A stretch of DNA of 64,000 bases from Marsupella aquatica (lineage: Eukaryota > Marchantiophyta), in NCBI GenBank assembly GCA_973895155.1, contig OZ316898.1:15872001-15936000 (forward strand), read 5' to 3'. Shown here piece after piece: positions 42,600-54,456 of this stretch. Every line of letters begins with the position of its first letter. Positions within the stretch are counted from its first letter, which is position 1. The notes under the pieces were generated by a model. That model was not told the origin of the DNA, did not search any database, and was given only the letters and a program-made list of their open reading frames with translations. The position numbers and the translations under genes were made by a program.

Positions 42600-42790
42600 T
42601 AATACAAAAGTGGACGCTGCGCACGGCATCCTTTGTAAACTAAGTGGACGCTTCCCCAGCGTCGAGTTACAATGGACGCTGCTCACAGCGTCTAATGTAA
42701 AAACTGAAAGTAACTTAAAAAAATTCCGAATACTTACTAGGGAGGGTCACTAATTCTAACTAAGTACAACTACCGCCCTCCACTTAAACT
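42600..42790 (-). repeat. internal hairpin cluster and second polypurine tract
   Basis: Three GACGCT hairpins (42612-42700) are followed by a minus-strand AAGTGGAGGGC tract (14 bases GCCCTCCACTTAAA at 42775-42788 on the plus strand) identical to the tract beside the 3' LTR at 39290-39303. The block therefore looks like a partial copy of the LTR-proximal end placed between integrase and the accessory ORFs. Confidence 0.75.
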
Positions 42791-42926
42791 GCAACCTGTC
42801 CCAGGTGGGATTCTAAATGGAAGACTCATAGTACCGTTTAATCCTAAACCCATTGATTCTAGTGTTAAGTGGGTGACCATCTAAGGTAGTCAATGAAACT
42901 GAACCATTATCCCAGATGTGTGTAAC

Positions 42927-44276
42927 TCAGTAAGGACCAATCCAATGAGTATGAAGTTTCCCAGGAAATAGCATAGAACGAGAATCAAAGACTAATGCTA
43001 AATCACCAACATCTAACTGCACTACGCGCAGCTTCTTATCATAAGCAAGTTTACGCTGGTTCTGAATGGTGACTGTATGGTCTAATGCTAAAAGTCTAAC
43101 TTCTTCTAATTTAACAATATTGGAAAACCGATGTGAGAGACTATCTGAAGGGGAGAGTCGGTTTGGTACCAAGATACGTTCCATTGGTAACGAAAATTCT
43201 ATAGGAATAATACTATTCAGGCCATAAGTCAGATAGAAGGGGGTGTGAAGAGTTGTAATCTTCTCAGCGGTGCGGTAAGCCCATAATGCAGAATGGAGCT
43301 TCACATCCCAATCTGTCTTGTGAGATTCTACCATTTTATTCAGAATCTTGCCCATAATGCCATTAGCTCTCTCGGTTAAGCCATTAGCTCGGGGGTTGTA
43401 AGGAGTAGTTTTGCGATGCTTGATAAGATAAAGGTCAGTGATTAACTCAATAGTTGAGTTAAGAAAATGCAAACCCCTATCGCTTACCAACTCCAAAGGA
43501 CAACCAAACCGGGTGATAATGTGCTCAAAGAGAAATGCAGCTGCGGTTATAGCATCATTCTTGCGAGTAGCTTTTGCCTCTACCCATTTGGTGGCATAAT
43601 CAGTGGCCAGAATAATATATTTGCTTCGGCTTTTCCGAGCTGCTGGAGAAATTGGGCCAATAAAATCAATCCCCCATTTCTCAAATGGTGCCAACGGAAG
43701 GATAGGCGTAAGAGGCCATTTGGAACTAGCAGTGGGCTTCCCGATCCTTTGACAGGGATCACAGGTCTTAATAAAATTGTAAGTATCCCGATGCATAGTA
43801 GGCCACCAGTATCCAGCATCCAAAATTTTCTTAACTGTGGTATTCATAGCGTAATGCCCACCGGTCTCTCCTGAATGTAAAGCTTCAATTACTTGGGGAA
43901 GTTCCCTATCCTCTAGACAACGTCGCAATTGTTGATTAGGACCTTGTTTAAACAAAGTGCCCCGAATAATGGTATAGGGACCCACCTTATGAGCAAAGAC
44001 AGCTCGTTCTTCCGAATTAAAGCCTTCAGGAAACGTTCCATGAAGCAGCATGTGCACAATATTAAAATATCGAGAAGACTCCCCTTCAATGTGCCACAAA
44101 TGCTCGTCAGGAAATTCATCGGAGAGATTATGCTGATTCTCTGGACCAGGTAACCGAGATAGGAAGTCTGCATTCTCATGATGTTTGCCAGGTCGGACAT
44201 GAACTTCATAATCAAATTCTTGGAGTAGTAAAACCCACCGGGCTACTCGTCCTGAGAGATCCACTTGGTTAACCAA
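42927..44276 (-). pseudogene. gypsy integrase
   Basis: 449 residues. It starts in the RNase H tail (RVARWVLLLQEFDYEVHVRP, DFLSRLPG), then the HHCC zinc finger (HSGETGGHYAMN...CDPCQRIG). The catalytic core has D in KWGIDFIGPI, D in LVSDRGLHFLNS and E in RANGLTERANGIMGKIL. It inserts element DNA into the host. It is out of frame with the RNase H segment upstream (44282-44560), so one frameshift separates them. The C-terminus reads DLALVFDSRSMLFPGKLHTH. Confidence 0.9.
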
Positions 44277-44281
44277 ATATT

Positions 44282-45754
44282 TTAAGGAATTATGATCAGT
44301 GTGATATCCAACAAATAGTGACGAAATTTCTTACACACAAAGACGATGGCCAAAGCTTCCCGTTCAGTGACAGAGTAGTTTTTCTCGGCTGCACTCATTT
44401 GGCGGCTGGCATAGTAAATTGGATGGTCACGGTTTTCCACATCCTTCTGATTGAGATTAGCTCCAATGCAGAATGCAAAAGAGTCAATGAAGACATGAAA
44501 CTTCTTAGTCCAATCTGGGGGTGACAAAATAGGTGCAGAGATTAACCGATCCTTGAGCAACTAAAATGCTTGCTGCCGCTCCTCATTCCATGTATATTCC
44601 ACATCACTTTTTAACAGTTGGGTTAAGGGTAAGGCAATATTAGCATGTTTATAAATGAACCGACGATAATACCCCACATGTCCCAGAAAAGCACGAAGCT
44701 GCTTTAAATCGGTCGGTGGTTGCAACTCCACAATTACTCTAACCTTCTCCGTATCAACCTCAATGCCGTGTTGTGAAATAACATGGCCTAACAAAATTCC
44801 CTCCTTCATACCAATAAAGCACTTTTCTGGATGAAGACACAACTGAGCCTCTCTACACTTCTGAAATGTCTTCTCCAAATGGACGAGGTGTTCAGCCGCT
44901 GACCCGTAAACACAAAAGTCGTCAATAAAAATCTCCATGAAATGCCGCAAATATTCTTGAAAGATGATCATCATAATGCGCTGAAAAGTACCTGGGGCAT
45001 TACACAGCCCAAAAGGCATCATGGTAAATGCATACGTACCCCAGTCGGTGGTGAACGTAGTCTTGTCGCGATCCTCCTTCCGAATGGACACCTGGTTATA
45101 ACCAGAGTACCCATCTAAAAAACTGTATAACTCATGCAATGCGACAAGGTCAAGGACCATATCAATGAAAGGCAAGGGATAATGGTCCTTCCTAGTGGCC
45201 ACATTCAACTTCCTATAATCTTGGCACACATGGATCTTCGTCTTCCCATCAGGTCCTGCTTTCTTGGGTACAATCACAATGGGGGATACCCATTCACTAC
45301 TCAAGACGGGGTAGATGAAGCCAGCAGCGGTCAACTTATCCAACTCCTCCTTCACAAGGACAGAGTACTTGGGGTTCAACCGGTACTGCCGTTGACGGAC
45401 TGGAACTGTCCCTTCCATTAAGTCTATCCGATGCTCTCCCAGATGAGGGTGGATGCCCTTCAAATCTGAATGGCTCCATGCAAAAACATCCTTGTACTGG
45501 GTCAACAACTTAATGTACAAGTCCCGCAACTCACCCTGGATATGCTTTCCTATGTTAAGGAACTTGCCCGGCTCAATCTCAACTTTTTGACAAGCCTTAG
45601 GGTCCACTATACCATCAGTTAGGCCTGCTGGCCTAAGCTCCAAATCACCAACATCAGACTCACTGATTTCCGGAGAGGGAGGGTGCTTTACATTACCGGA
45701 GGATGTGCCATGCATTTGCTGATCTGAGAATTGCTTTCTTGTATCATGACCCAC
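44282..45754 (-). pseudogene. gypsy reverse transcriptase and RNase H
   Basis: RT: IVPKKAGPDGKTKIHVCQDY, LPFIDMVLDLVALHELYSFL, MPFGLCNAPGTFQRIM and the catalytic FIDD box (MEIFIDDFCVYG, where YVDD or YIDD is common). RNase H: FHVFIDSFAFCIGANLNQKD, YYASRQMSAAEKNYSVTERE. The two are in frame except for a TAG at about 44561-44563 (QQAF-stop-LLKDRL, where Q or E would fit). The N-terminal linker carries LRDLYIKLLTQYKDVFAWSH. Confidence 0.9.
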
Positions 45755-45902
45755 TCCTTGTAAGTTGGCTTTCTTCCCTTCCGGTGGAAATTGTCAAAAG
45801 GGGCCACCAGAAGCTAATCCAGAATCCACAACTGGATCAGATAGGTAAACCTCCAAATAGCGTACCTCCTCCAACTCAAACTCCAATGGCTCCAGAATCA
45901 GG

Positions 45903-47870
45903 TTAGGACCAGGAAAAGTCTGACGTATACCCGTCGTCAGTTTGCGTCTCTCCCTTATGATCCTCAGTAGCCCAACTCACCACCACCTTTGGTTTACCAA
46001 AAGACATCTCCTGAGCTTTCCAATTTACCTGCACTTGGGCTTTATACAACCAAGGGCGCCCCAACAACACTGGAAAACTTGAAGGAACTTCCGGGCTAAT
46101 TACTACATACTCCAAAGCAAAAGGCACACCAGCAATAAGAGTCTCAACCTTGCTCAACTTCCCAACTGGTACAACTCGAGACTGGTCCGCCATGCGCAAG
46201 ATCTTTGGTGTAGGGTCAAACTTTGTGAACCCAAGATTGAACGCTGTCTGCTGGGTCATGAGGTTAACACTTGACCCACCATCCACTGGCACTCGTCTCA
46301 CTACACAGCCTTGAATTTGTACCTCAAGTTCAGGCGGTCCCTTATCCTCCCACTCCAAGCGTAGCACATCCACCTCAGGTAGTTTTCGCCTTCTCCTCTT
46401 GCCCGCCAACAACCCCCTCAGTTGTCTTCTGTACACCGGGTTATCTTGCAACAGCTCACCAATGGTGATGTGAGCAAGATGGCTCTTCACGTCTTCAACA
46501 ATATCATATCCCTGTTGTTTTAACATAGGCCGTTCTGGCTCCTTCTCCATTGGCCTTTGAACTGAATTTGGTGCATGATCTTTCACTAATTCCTCCAATT
46601 GGGCTTTCACTTCCGAAGAAATGTCAGGTAAAAAGTATTTGGGATCATAGCGATCATAGGCTGGGTCCTGATCCTTGGGTAGGCCTTCCTCAAATGGAGC
46701 TCGTTCCTTCGGCTTAGGTCCCTTCTTTTGGTGCTTTTCTACTGCTCGTTTCTCCTCTTTCCTCTTAGAATGAGTAGTTGCATAGGTATCCGTTAGAACT
46801 TTGTCCCGATTTTGTACTCGAGAATTAGGCATGCCCACAACTTTTGGTTTCACCAAGTGGTCTACTAACACATCAGGAACAATTCCGGCAAGTGGTTGAG
46901 CAAACGTTGAGTTGGCTGTCACTTCCACTCTGTTCACCTCCCCATGGTGAATCAATCCACAATGCTTAACCTCCTCCGAATACACCATCCTCACTTTAGC
47001 CTCTAGTCTAGTTGCCTCCTTGATAGGCTCTTGAGCAAAGCGAACCATCATTTTTGGTTTAGGCGGGTTGGGACACTCCACAGGCAAGTGGCCTTCCTTG
47101 CCACAATTGCCACATATAGGGGTGTATCCCTCTTCTCTCTTCGGATACGGACATTGCGGGGAGTAGTGGTCTGGCTGACCACAATTCCAACAGGACCCTT
47201 TCTGTCGTGGAGCTCCTCTAGGGGGGTATCCTCCTGGAGGTCCCATAGGCGGCCTGGAAACAGGTCTGTTGAAGGCAGGTTTTGGTGGTCCCCAATTAGT
47301 CATCGGAGCAAGGGTAGGTGGAAAATACTGACCTCCTGGTGCTGCTTGTACTGCATACGCAGGCTCGTACTCGTAATCTTCTACCTCCTCCTGGCCTTCC
47401 AAGTAATTTACTGTCATACGCCAATTTGGGCACTCCGTCGGATAGTGCCCTTGCTGGTTGCACCGGGTACACCACACATTTGTCCTCCTGGTCGGTGGTG
47501 ATCTCCGCACAGGTTTCACTGCAGCAATATGTACATTCAGCTTAGATAGCTTCCCGGTTATCTCATCCATCATGCGATCCATCTTCTTCTGAGTGGAAGT
47601 TTTAGGCTCCACCTTAGAGGTTGACTTCTTCTTCCTGGAGGTGGTTTGCTCCGAATCTGAACTAGAGCTAGAGCTCTCACTAGTGCTTGAATCCATACTC
47701 TCTTCGTCTTCACTAGTGCTGTTGTCGCTATCGTCCTCTTCCGAATCAGATTTAGACTTTGATTTTTTCTTCTTTTTCCTCTTATCTTTCTTCAAATCTT
47801 TCTTCACTCGCTTTTTCTCAGAAATTTCCGAGTCCACATACTTCTGGGCTGCCTCTTGTACGTCTTCCAA
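45903..47870 (-). pseudogene. gypsy gag C-terminus and protease
   Basis: A lysine/serine low-complexity stretch (KKSKSKSDSEEDDSDNS), three CCHC knuckles (CTRCNQQGHYPTEC, CWNCGQPDHYSPQC, CGNCGKEGHLPVEC), a long basic linker, then the protease with RVPVDGGSSVNLMTQQTAFN, MADQSRVVPVG and VLLGRPWLYKAQVQVNWKAQ. The frame is shared with the gag upstream, interrupted by TGA at 47883-47885. A frameshift near 45903 and a TGA at about 45786 separate it from RT. Confidence 0.85.
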
Positions 47871-47885
47871 AGTGGTGCCACCTTC

Positions 47886-48893
47886 TCATCTCACGTAACA
47901 AGCAATCCTGGAGGGTAAACCGTTAATAAACCAGTCCTTGATAGTAGATTTCAAGGTAGCTGGATTATATTGATCTACCAAATCCAATAATTTGTCGGCA
48001 TATTTCCTTACAGACCCATGTTTCTTCATGTGCAGATGTGACATTCGGGCAAAGGCACGCGCAGCTGCTCCTTCTTCTTTATATTTGGCCAAGAAAGCAG
48101 CCTTCAATTTCCCCCAATCCTGCTTGTCCGGGAAACGGTCATACCATTTCTGAGCACCCTTTTTCATTAGACCACCAAATAGATTGGCTTTTTCAGCGTC
48201 TTGACTCTGTCCATTGGATGCAGCTGCAGCTTCAAATTCTTTCAAATACACCTCTGCATCCTCCTTGGAAGTACCGAAGAACCGGTCGTACCTCACATTA
48301 TTTCGAGCCATCGTGGTTGGAGCTAGGAGGGTAATGAAAGGGAGAGCTGATCGGGTAGCAAATGGGTTTGGGCTGCCCAAGCCTGAACTGCCGGATTGGC
48401 TGCTACTACTAGAACTGCTGCTTGTCTCACTAGAGGACAAACCCCCGGCTTCGCTCAGTGGTTCTGGATTATCCAATTATAAAAGATCGACAGAATTATC
48501 TTGGGCCAGCGGTTTTGCAACTGTGTTATCGGACAAACCCAAATTTCTTCCTTCAGTATGAGATAAGGCCCTCTCAGTGGCACTATCCACACCAGAGTCA
48601 ATTTGGTTCACCGACCGTACTGTCTGAGGGCGGAGCTTGGTCTTTTGAGAACCAATAAGTTTTGGACCTGAACGAAGATTTACAAACAGGGGTCGGGTCG
48701 ACATGGGCCTTTCCACATAGCCACTTGCCTCTTGAATAGATCTCACTTGTTTCCACACACTACCCGGTGCAGGTGCTCCTAGTGACTGGAATTCGGGTAA
48801 TAATGTTCGAGGGGTCACTACTGATTTTGCGGCATCCGAATTACTGGAGGTCTTGGTAGGTTTTCTTTTATTCGGTGGATCTCCCTCAGACAT
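47886..48893 (-). pseudogene. gypsy gag, N-terminal part
   Basis: Starts MSEGDPPNKRKPTKTSSNSD with a disordered head; a TAA at 48474-48476 interrupts the same frame. The capsid part contains ARNNVRYDRFFGTSKEDAEV, YLKEFEAAAASNGQ, GAQKWYDRFPDKQDWGKLKA and YADKLLDLVDQYNPATLKST, a typical plant retrotransposon-gag domain. It packages the element RNA in intact copies. Confidence 0.85.
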
Positions 48894-50112
48894 CCCTCAT
48901 TCTCCAAGCACGGGTGATTTTGAGACACCCGACCCGCTCCTCAGGAGTCTTTATGTAAGGAGTCATTATTTAGGTGCGACGTTATCACCCCACTCCGGGA
49001 GATATGAACCTGCTTCCTCAAAGTGACTTCCCGTAGCGTCGTTCAACATCCCTTGCATGATTCCTCCCCCTTGCTATCCCGTTCCCATAGCTAATACTTC
49101 CCTTCAGTGACCAGCCAAGATTCTAAAACCTCGTTTTCCCTGGTGCGTCCCTCGGGTTGAGACGCGGAAAGGCACACCGGAAGCGTCGCACACGTTGGTT
49201 CATCACAGATTCCGCCGGACGCTGCTCACAACGTCCACTGGGATTGGACGCTACTGGAAGCGTCCTGACTTGCGGAGTCTTCTGGGATGAATCGCATTTG
49301 ACGCTCTTCGCAGCATCCTTCCTTATCTTGTCCTTACGGTGGCGATTACTGGAACCGGGCGTTCCCCATAATCTCCGACTTCCTACACCTTGAAATTTCT
49401 TTACCACATGGTACGCTACACTAGGCCAATCAGGCGTCTATCTTCTTCCTAATCTTCTACACAATTCCTGGTGCATGATTCCTTCCGCTAACTCCCGAAT
49501 GGAAATGACTAAATATCTCTCCTGTGTGATCCTACCATTCAGCCTTAATATTACTAAATGCAAAATTTCATCTTTCCACCAGGTGATAGTTAACCAATGT
49601 ATGCCATTCCTCCCTCTCAGGCTCAGAACCCAAGAATTAACATAACAATTCCTCAAATTCCTAATTCTTAATGTTCCCAAAGATCGGATAGGTGGCATCG
49701 GTCACACGAACCAGGATGGTTGGACAATTTTACAAATCATACGTCCCGAGCAAAGTTATGATAACTTCACTTGTCACTCAAAGTGTCTTTGGTGTCTTCG
49801 ACTGTCTCCAAAGCAACTTGACGAGCAACAGCTCCTCTCTGTGAGGCCTTTTCTGGTGGGAGAGGGGTTTCTCCTCTTAAGTTTGGCACCACAAATTTTT
49901 CCAATACTCTTAAGAGAGCTTCCGGGGTGCTTTGGATAGAGTACGGCATCACCTCGAAATGGAAGCTCTTCATCTTTTTTAACTGCAATGATGACGCACC
50001 TTCACAATTATAGTAGAACGTGAATTCCTCTCCCGTCTAGCTCCTTCTAGCATACACTGCCTGTACGTCAATTCAATCTTAAATTCGTTCCCCGGCAGCA
50101 GCGCCAAAAAGA
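48894..50112 (-). other. gypsy leader region with GACGCT hairpins
   Basis: No conserved coding. A short minus-strand frame (49767-49988) is unassigned. Hairpins of the GACGCT family occur at about 49205-49320 (GGACGCTGCTCACAACGTCC, GGACGCTACTGGAAGCGTCC, and a weaker one). The primer-binding site lies at 50088-50107, three to five bases from the 5' LTR. Confidence 0.6.
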
Positions 50113-51468
50113 TGTCGTATAGTGCTAAGTATCAAAAGTGACTTTTCTCACCTAAAACCAGGGTTTCGATCCCTTTAAGAACAAATTTCAGAATGAATTG
50201 TATAACTTTTATCACTCTGAGTGATTTAGAGTCCTGAGCTCTATGCTGACTTCACTTTTCAACGAAAAAAATAAATAAACAAACAACCAAGTAACTGAAC
50301 TTCTGATTTATGAATCAAAGAAGAAATGAGTAAGGATTTAGAGACTACAAGCTGCTACTGCCACTCCTTCAGAAAGGATTTGGACTCAGTATAGACATGA
50401 AATCTGTCTCATAATTCATCAATCTCACGTTTCAAAACACAAAGATTAATGATAATGGAATTCTCAATCTGATAAACTAGAAGCTTTCTGGTTGCAAATG
50501 AATGATATGATTTAAAATGCCGTCAACATGGTTTGACATCGGCGATGCGCCATTCAGTCAAACTCTAAACCATATTCCAGAATCAAAGCAACGGTACTGA
50601 CTACTCTGAGAATCAGAATTTACTTCTCACTTATCATTAACTATTCTTGAATTGGCTAGCGAATCCTGACTCTGCAAGCAAGCCTAGCAGTGAATTCAAT
50701 ACGAGTTTCAGAAATCTGTAACTGAATTCAATCACCATAGGAATCTCTTGAATTCAATCTCAACTTCAATCAATACAGCTTTACTTCCATACAAAACACT
50801 CACAGCATGCCTTGTTACAATGGAAGGAGGAGGAAACTATTCAGAAGACTCAATTCTGAATACAGTATTAAGTCTATTTCTCTCTACTTCAAATGAGCAC
50901 TCTACTCTGTCTTATAAATGCTGAAATCCAAAAATGGAGGAGGCAAGAACAGTCGTGCCTTTCCAAGCTTAAAACTAAACCAGGGAGAAGTACAGCATAA
51001 GTACTTCCAGGGTGGCAAAATACTACTCTACTAGTAATCTACTTCAAAAACTAAGTCTAAGTGTCGAGCGGACGTTGTTAGAAGCGTCGTGAGTAGAAGC
51101 GGACGCTGCTGAAAGCGTCTTAAGTAAAACCAACGGACGCTGCTCACAGCGTCAATACTAGGGTGGACGCTGCTCACAGCGTCGTGTGTTGAAGCGGACG
51201 CTTTCCAGAGCGTCGGTCGAAATCCTCATAGAGTCTTGGTGGCAGTCGGACGCTGCTGAAAGCATCATGAGTAAAAGAAACGGACGCTTGTCACAGCATC
51301 GGGCAAAGTACACTAGGAATCGTCAGGAAAGCCGGAGATGTCAAATATTTCTATAAGTGTCCAGAACAAGTAAATGTTGGCCGGAGGCGTCTAAAGTGTA
51401 AGTAAATCTTGAGATATGCTAAAAATAAACAAGTTTCCAGAAAAAATTGTAGGAACACCCATACCACA
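50113..51468 (-). repeat. gypsy 5' LTR with GACGCT hairpins
   Basis: 1356 bp. Hairpins lie at about 51067-51300, including two full GGACGCTGCTCACAGCGTC units 30 bases apart, where the 3' LTR has one. This is a unit gain or loss after (or during) the last transposition. Confidence 0.95.
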
Positions 51469-51716
51469 GTCCCCCACATTCCTCTGTAAACCAGTCGCCG
51501 CAAGCGCTTCCTTGTGAGACCCACCAGAAGTAGAAATGCGACATTTCTTCTTCTTCCTAGTGCTCGTGGCGTCCACTGGCGGAGCACTCACATCCTCCGG
51601 GGTCTCCGACCCCTCTGGCGGATCCTCATCCTTCCCAAGACTGTTGTCATGAGAAGGCTCTGGAGTTGCAGTCAAAGCATTACCCAACACCAACCCCGCA
51701 TCTGATTTCCGAGATC
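51469..51716 (-). pseudogene. ParB/methyltransferase gene 2, exon 3, first half
   Basis: Opens after CTAGCAG at 51716. With one nucleotide from the preceding exon it reads R-SRKSDAGLVLGNALTATPEP, then an acidic, Pro-rich linker (DEDPPEGSETPEDVSAPP) and a basic patch (STRKKKKCRISTSGG). It is cut by the gypsy element after QRNVGD, and its continuation is 37961-37487. Confidence 0.65.
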
Positions 51717-51744
51717 CTGCTAGAGAAATTGTTACATTAATAAC

Positions 51745-51757
51745 AGCGCCTGGCGCT
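51745..51757. repeat. AGCGCCTGGCGCT palindrome in intron of gene 2
   Basis: A perfect copy within the short intron between the AAA|GTGAGT donor (51809-51814) and the CTAGCAG acceptor at 51717. Confidence 0.9.
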
Positions 51758-51814
51758 AGCCAAATAAAACATTGACAATTACAAAGAGTTGAAGCTACAA
51801 AATTAAGAACTCAC

Positions 51815-53148
51815 TTTTTTTGGTCTCTTTTTGAGATCCACTTGGGGTTGTTTCTTGCTTGGGTTTTGCTCTTGGTTTTCGACTCCTCGCAACTTGCACG
51901 ACTTGCGTCTCACAAATCCGCTGGAGCTCTATGCCGAGAGATCAATCTCGGCATCAATTCCCTGCTTCATCTCTGACAAAATGTTTCTGGGCTCCAAATT
52001 CTTTGATAACTTGTGAAAAGCATCTTTCTTTGTCTCATCAAACGGTGAATTCCACTTGTCTGTGTCAAGATACCACGGACGATGCAAAACCTCGCACTTT
52101 GCCATTTTCCTTGGGGGAAACTTTCCCTCCGGTGGGTACCTGGTGTACCCAAGAAAGTCTCTAGACGCTTCGGACCTCAAATTCACAACGGCCCATTTCT
52201 GGAAGGCACCAGGATAAGCCCAGAAATAGCTCGGGTCACTCCTCTCCATTTTCACATAGTATCGATACAAATATCTCTTGGCTCTCTTGCGGTTCACTTC
52301 ACTCAAATCCTCCTTGTCAGCGTACTTGGACTCCCAAATAGTGTTGAAAAACTTGGCCCTTACGGAATCCCCATACTTTCTAAAATCATCTACAATCAAA
52401 GCCTTCAACTTCTCAAAGGGAATCAGTTCTCCACCTACTGTTGTAAGATGTTGTTTGGTGCATGAACCCATAGCCTCCTTCAAACATGCCTCGAGGAGAG
52501 CAGTTGCTATCCCCTCAATCGTGTTCCAAACATGCTAGGTGTGGCACCACTGCTTCATGGGGTCGTCCGATACTCCGAGCGGATGGAAAAATTGTTTCCT
52601 TAACTCGGGAGTACAATGTGCAACAAGCAATGTACTTTGCAATTTTGGATCTAATGTCGAATTGGCAGTGAACAAGCGAGCGCTATCCATGGTGCAAAAT
52701 ATAGCTTCAGGGACCTTTTCACATTTGAGTCGATCTGTAAGACAATACATCTCAGTGCAAGTGTCCATGAAATCTTCAAACTCTGGGCTTAGCAAGGAAG
52801 TGAGCTTTGGAGTTTTCATGGTCCACTCCTTAGTGGCTTCCTTCATCATCTGACTGTGTCGAAGATTCGTCTCTTCGACCGACCATGGAGCGCCGGAACT
52901 GCTCGCCTGGTTCTTCATCACCTGAAATTGCTGCGAGTATGATTTGATCTTGTTTTCACACAAGATGTATACCAACGCCTCCATTGACATCTTCTTGGTA
53001 AACCACAAACCCTTTTGGGTTCCTTTCCTCGTCTTCTCAAATTTTGCATAATTTGCCTCATCAATTATGGGTTTGTAGTACTCCAGATCATGAGCCAAAA
53101 TCCTCCTGATTCTGTCCGCATCCAAAATCCAAGAAGGCTCTACCACTG
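51815..53148 (-). pseudogene. ParB/methyltransferase gene 2, exon 2
   Basis: Reads from VVEPSWILDADRIRRILAHD at about 53146 through YYKPIIDEANYAKFEKTRKG, TSLLSPEFEDFMDTCTEMYC, an in-frame TAG at 52532-52534, then KEAMGSCTKQHLTTVGGELI, YFWAYPGAFQKWAVVNLRSE and EILSEMKQGI-type sequence. A frameshift near 51925 is needed to reach an open basic stretch (RSRKPRAKPKQETTPSGS) that ends at the donor with phase 1, matching exon 3. No known domain lies in this central part. It joins the ParB-like exon to the methyltransferase exons. Confidence 0.6.
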
Positions 53149-53521
53149 CCTGTCCTGTTGTGATGTTGCCGGTATGGCGGGTAATGAGTGATTCGGTCTA
53201 ACCGCACTTAGCACGCGCATTAGGGGTATCGTAGGCCGTTATAATTAGCATAACAACAGTATTTAGGTAGCCATTATGAGTAGAAAATCATTAGTCAATA
53301 AGGGGAATTCATGTTCGGGCTGGCGGCGGGTCGCCATTCGGACGCCCGGGTTGCGAGCGTGTAATGGGCCCCCTTTCCCCCTCCCTCGGGTCCGTATAAC
53401 AAACTCCGGGAGGCGGCCACTGACACGAGCTGACCCGGACCGGCGAAGGGGCCGGTACACTATGAGCATGAAAGGCTCGGCCTATAAGCGATGAGGAGGC
53501 ATCGGGCGGTCGACGAGCTCT

Positions 53522-53550
53522 TAGGGTATAAAAGGGGATCGATCCTTTGC
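53522..53550 (+). promoter_or_regulatory. TATA-type promoter of the family-C-like element
   Basis: GGGTATAAAAGGGGATC followed about 25 bases later by a CAGTGCACC start-like region. It is placed like a U3/R boundary upstream of the gag-like frames. Confidence 0.55.
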
Positions 53551-53779
53551 AGTGCACCAATTCTTCAGTCCACGCGCCAGCTTTGATCTCGGCTCTCTTG
53601 CTTTTCCTTAGTAACCTGCTATCTCCTCTGAATATCGCACACGATCCTTTCCAGTTCGGCCATACGATTCTAGACTCAGTTCCTGTCTATCGGAGGGCAC
53701 TTGGCCGACTCATTGAAACATGCCAACCCACGCCGATACGAGATCGAACGCAAATACGAGAGAGCCATCCGCCTAGCAG

Positions 53780-54456
53780 GATGACACCACTATCTCCTTA
53801 ACTTTGATTACCCGTCCCAGAGCGAGCTTTACCGACCCAAAGAAGTATCAGGGTACTTCTTCGACGGAGGCAAATACATCGGCTTCTGGGAGGCATTGCT
53901 TCGGCTTCCGGATGAGGTCTTCAATATCCCGGGCACGATTGACTTGTAGCGGCACCACTTTGACCACATCCCCGCTCGGGTCCGGGCTATCATCAACAAC
54001 GAGTTCAACACTGCCCGGTCGACAAGGCCGTCTTCACTTGCTTTGGAGAACCTCCACCGACATCTACAGAACTTCATGGAAACTCTACCATCAATGACCA
54101 GTGTCGGCCAACCCGTGCCTACACCTCCTCAGCCTCAGCCGAGCTGGTCCCCGCCACCGGTCCCACCGCCTCTCCGAGTACGATCCGTGGTGAATGCAAT
54201 AAATATTAGCTTCAAAGACGAGGAGCCTCACCCTCCTCTGAATCGACGGCAGCGGGGTACGAACAACCAAGCACCACTCCAGCAAACCCGAGGGGATAAC
54301 ACGGTAACTCTAGCGGCCTTGGCACCAATAGTCCCGGCAATTGCGCTACCACCACCTGACCAAGAGGATGGAGAGATGTCCCCCTCTTCTAGTCACCCGG
54401 GAAGCAGTCTCGGGGTAGGAAGAGGAAGGAGCCCGCAGCCGTATCCGGGAAGTTAA
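53780..54456 (+). pseudogene. gag-like protein of the family-C-like element, first block
   Basis: Reading in one frame: FDGGKYIGFWEALLRLPDEV, an in-frame TAG near 53947 (GTIDL-stop-RHHF), IPARVRAIINNEFNTARSTR, LALENLHRHLQNFMETLPSM, then a Pro-rich segment and an acidic tail (PPPDQEDGEMSPSSSHPGSS). It resembles gag-type proteins of plant retroelements in length and composition only; no zinc knuckle is present. Confidence 0.45.

Larger units (their letters stand above)
37957..51473 (-). mobile_element. Ty3/gypsy element, full length, 13.5 kb, in an exon of gene 2
   Basis: LTRs at 37962-39287 (1326 bp) and 50113-51468 (1356 bp) with TG...CA ends and a 5-bp duplication GTCCC (37957-37961, 51469-51473). 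The primer-binding site next to the 5' LTR reads TGGCGCTGCTGCCGGGGA on the minus strand (about 50088-50107), close to the tRNA-Asp-type site used by many plant gypsy elements. The polypurine tract AAGTGGAGGGCTA abuts the 3' LTR. The order is gag, protease, RT, RNase H, integrase, then four extra ORFs. The extra 3' region and the primer site suggest the Athila/Tat group. Confidence 0.95.
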
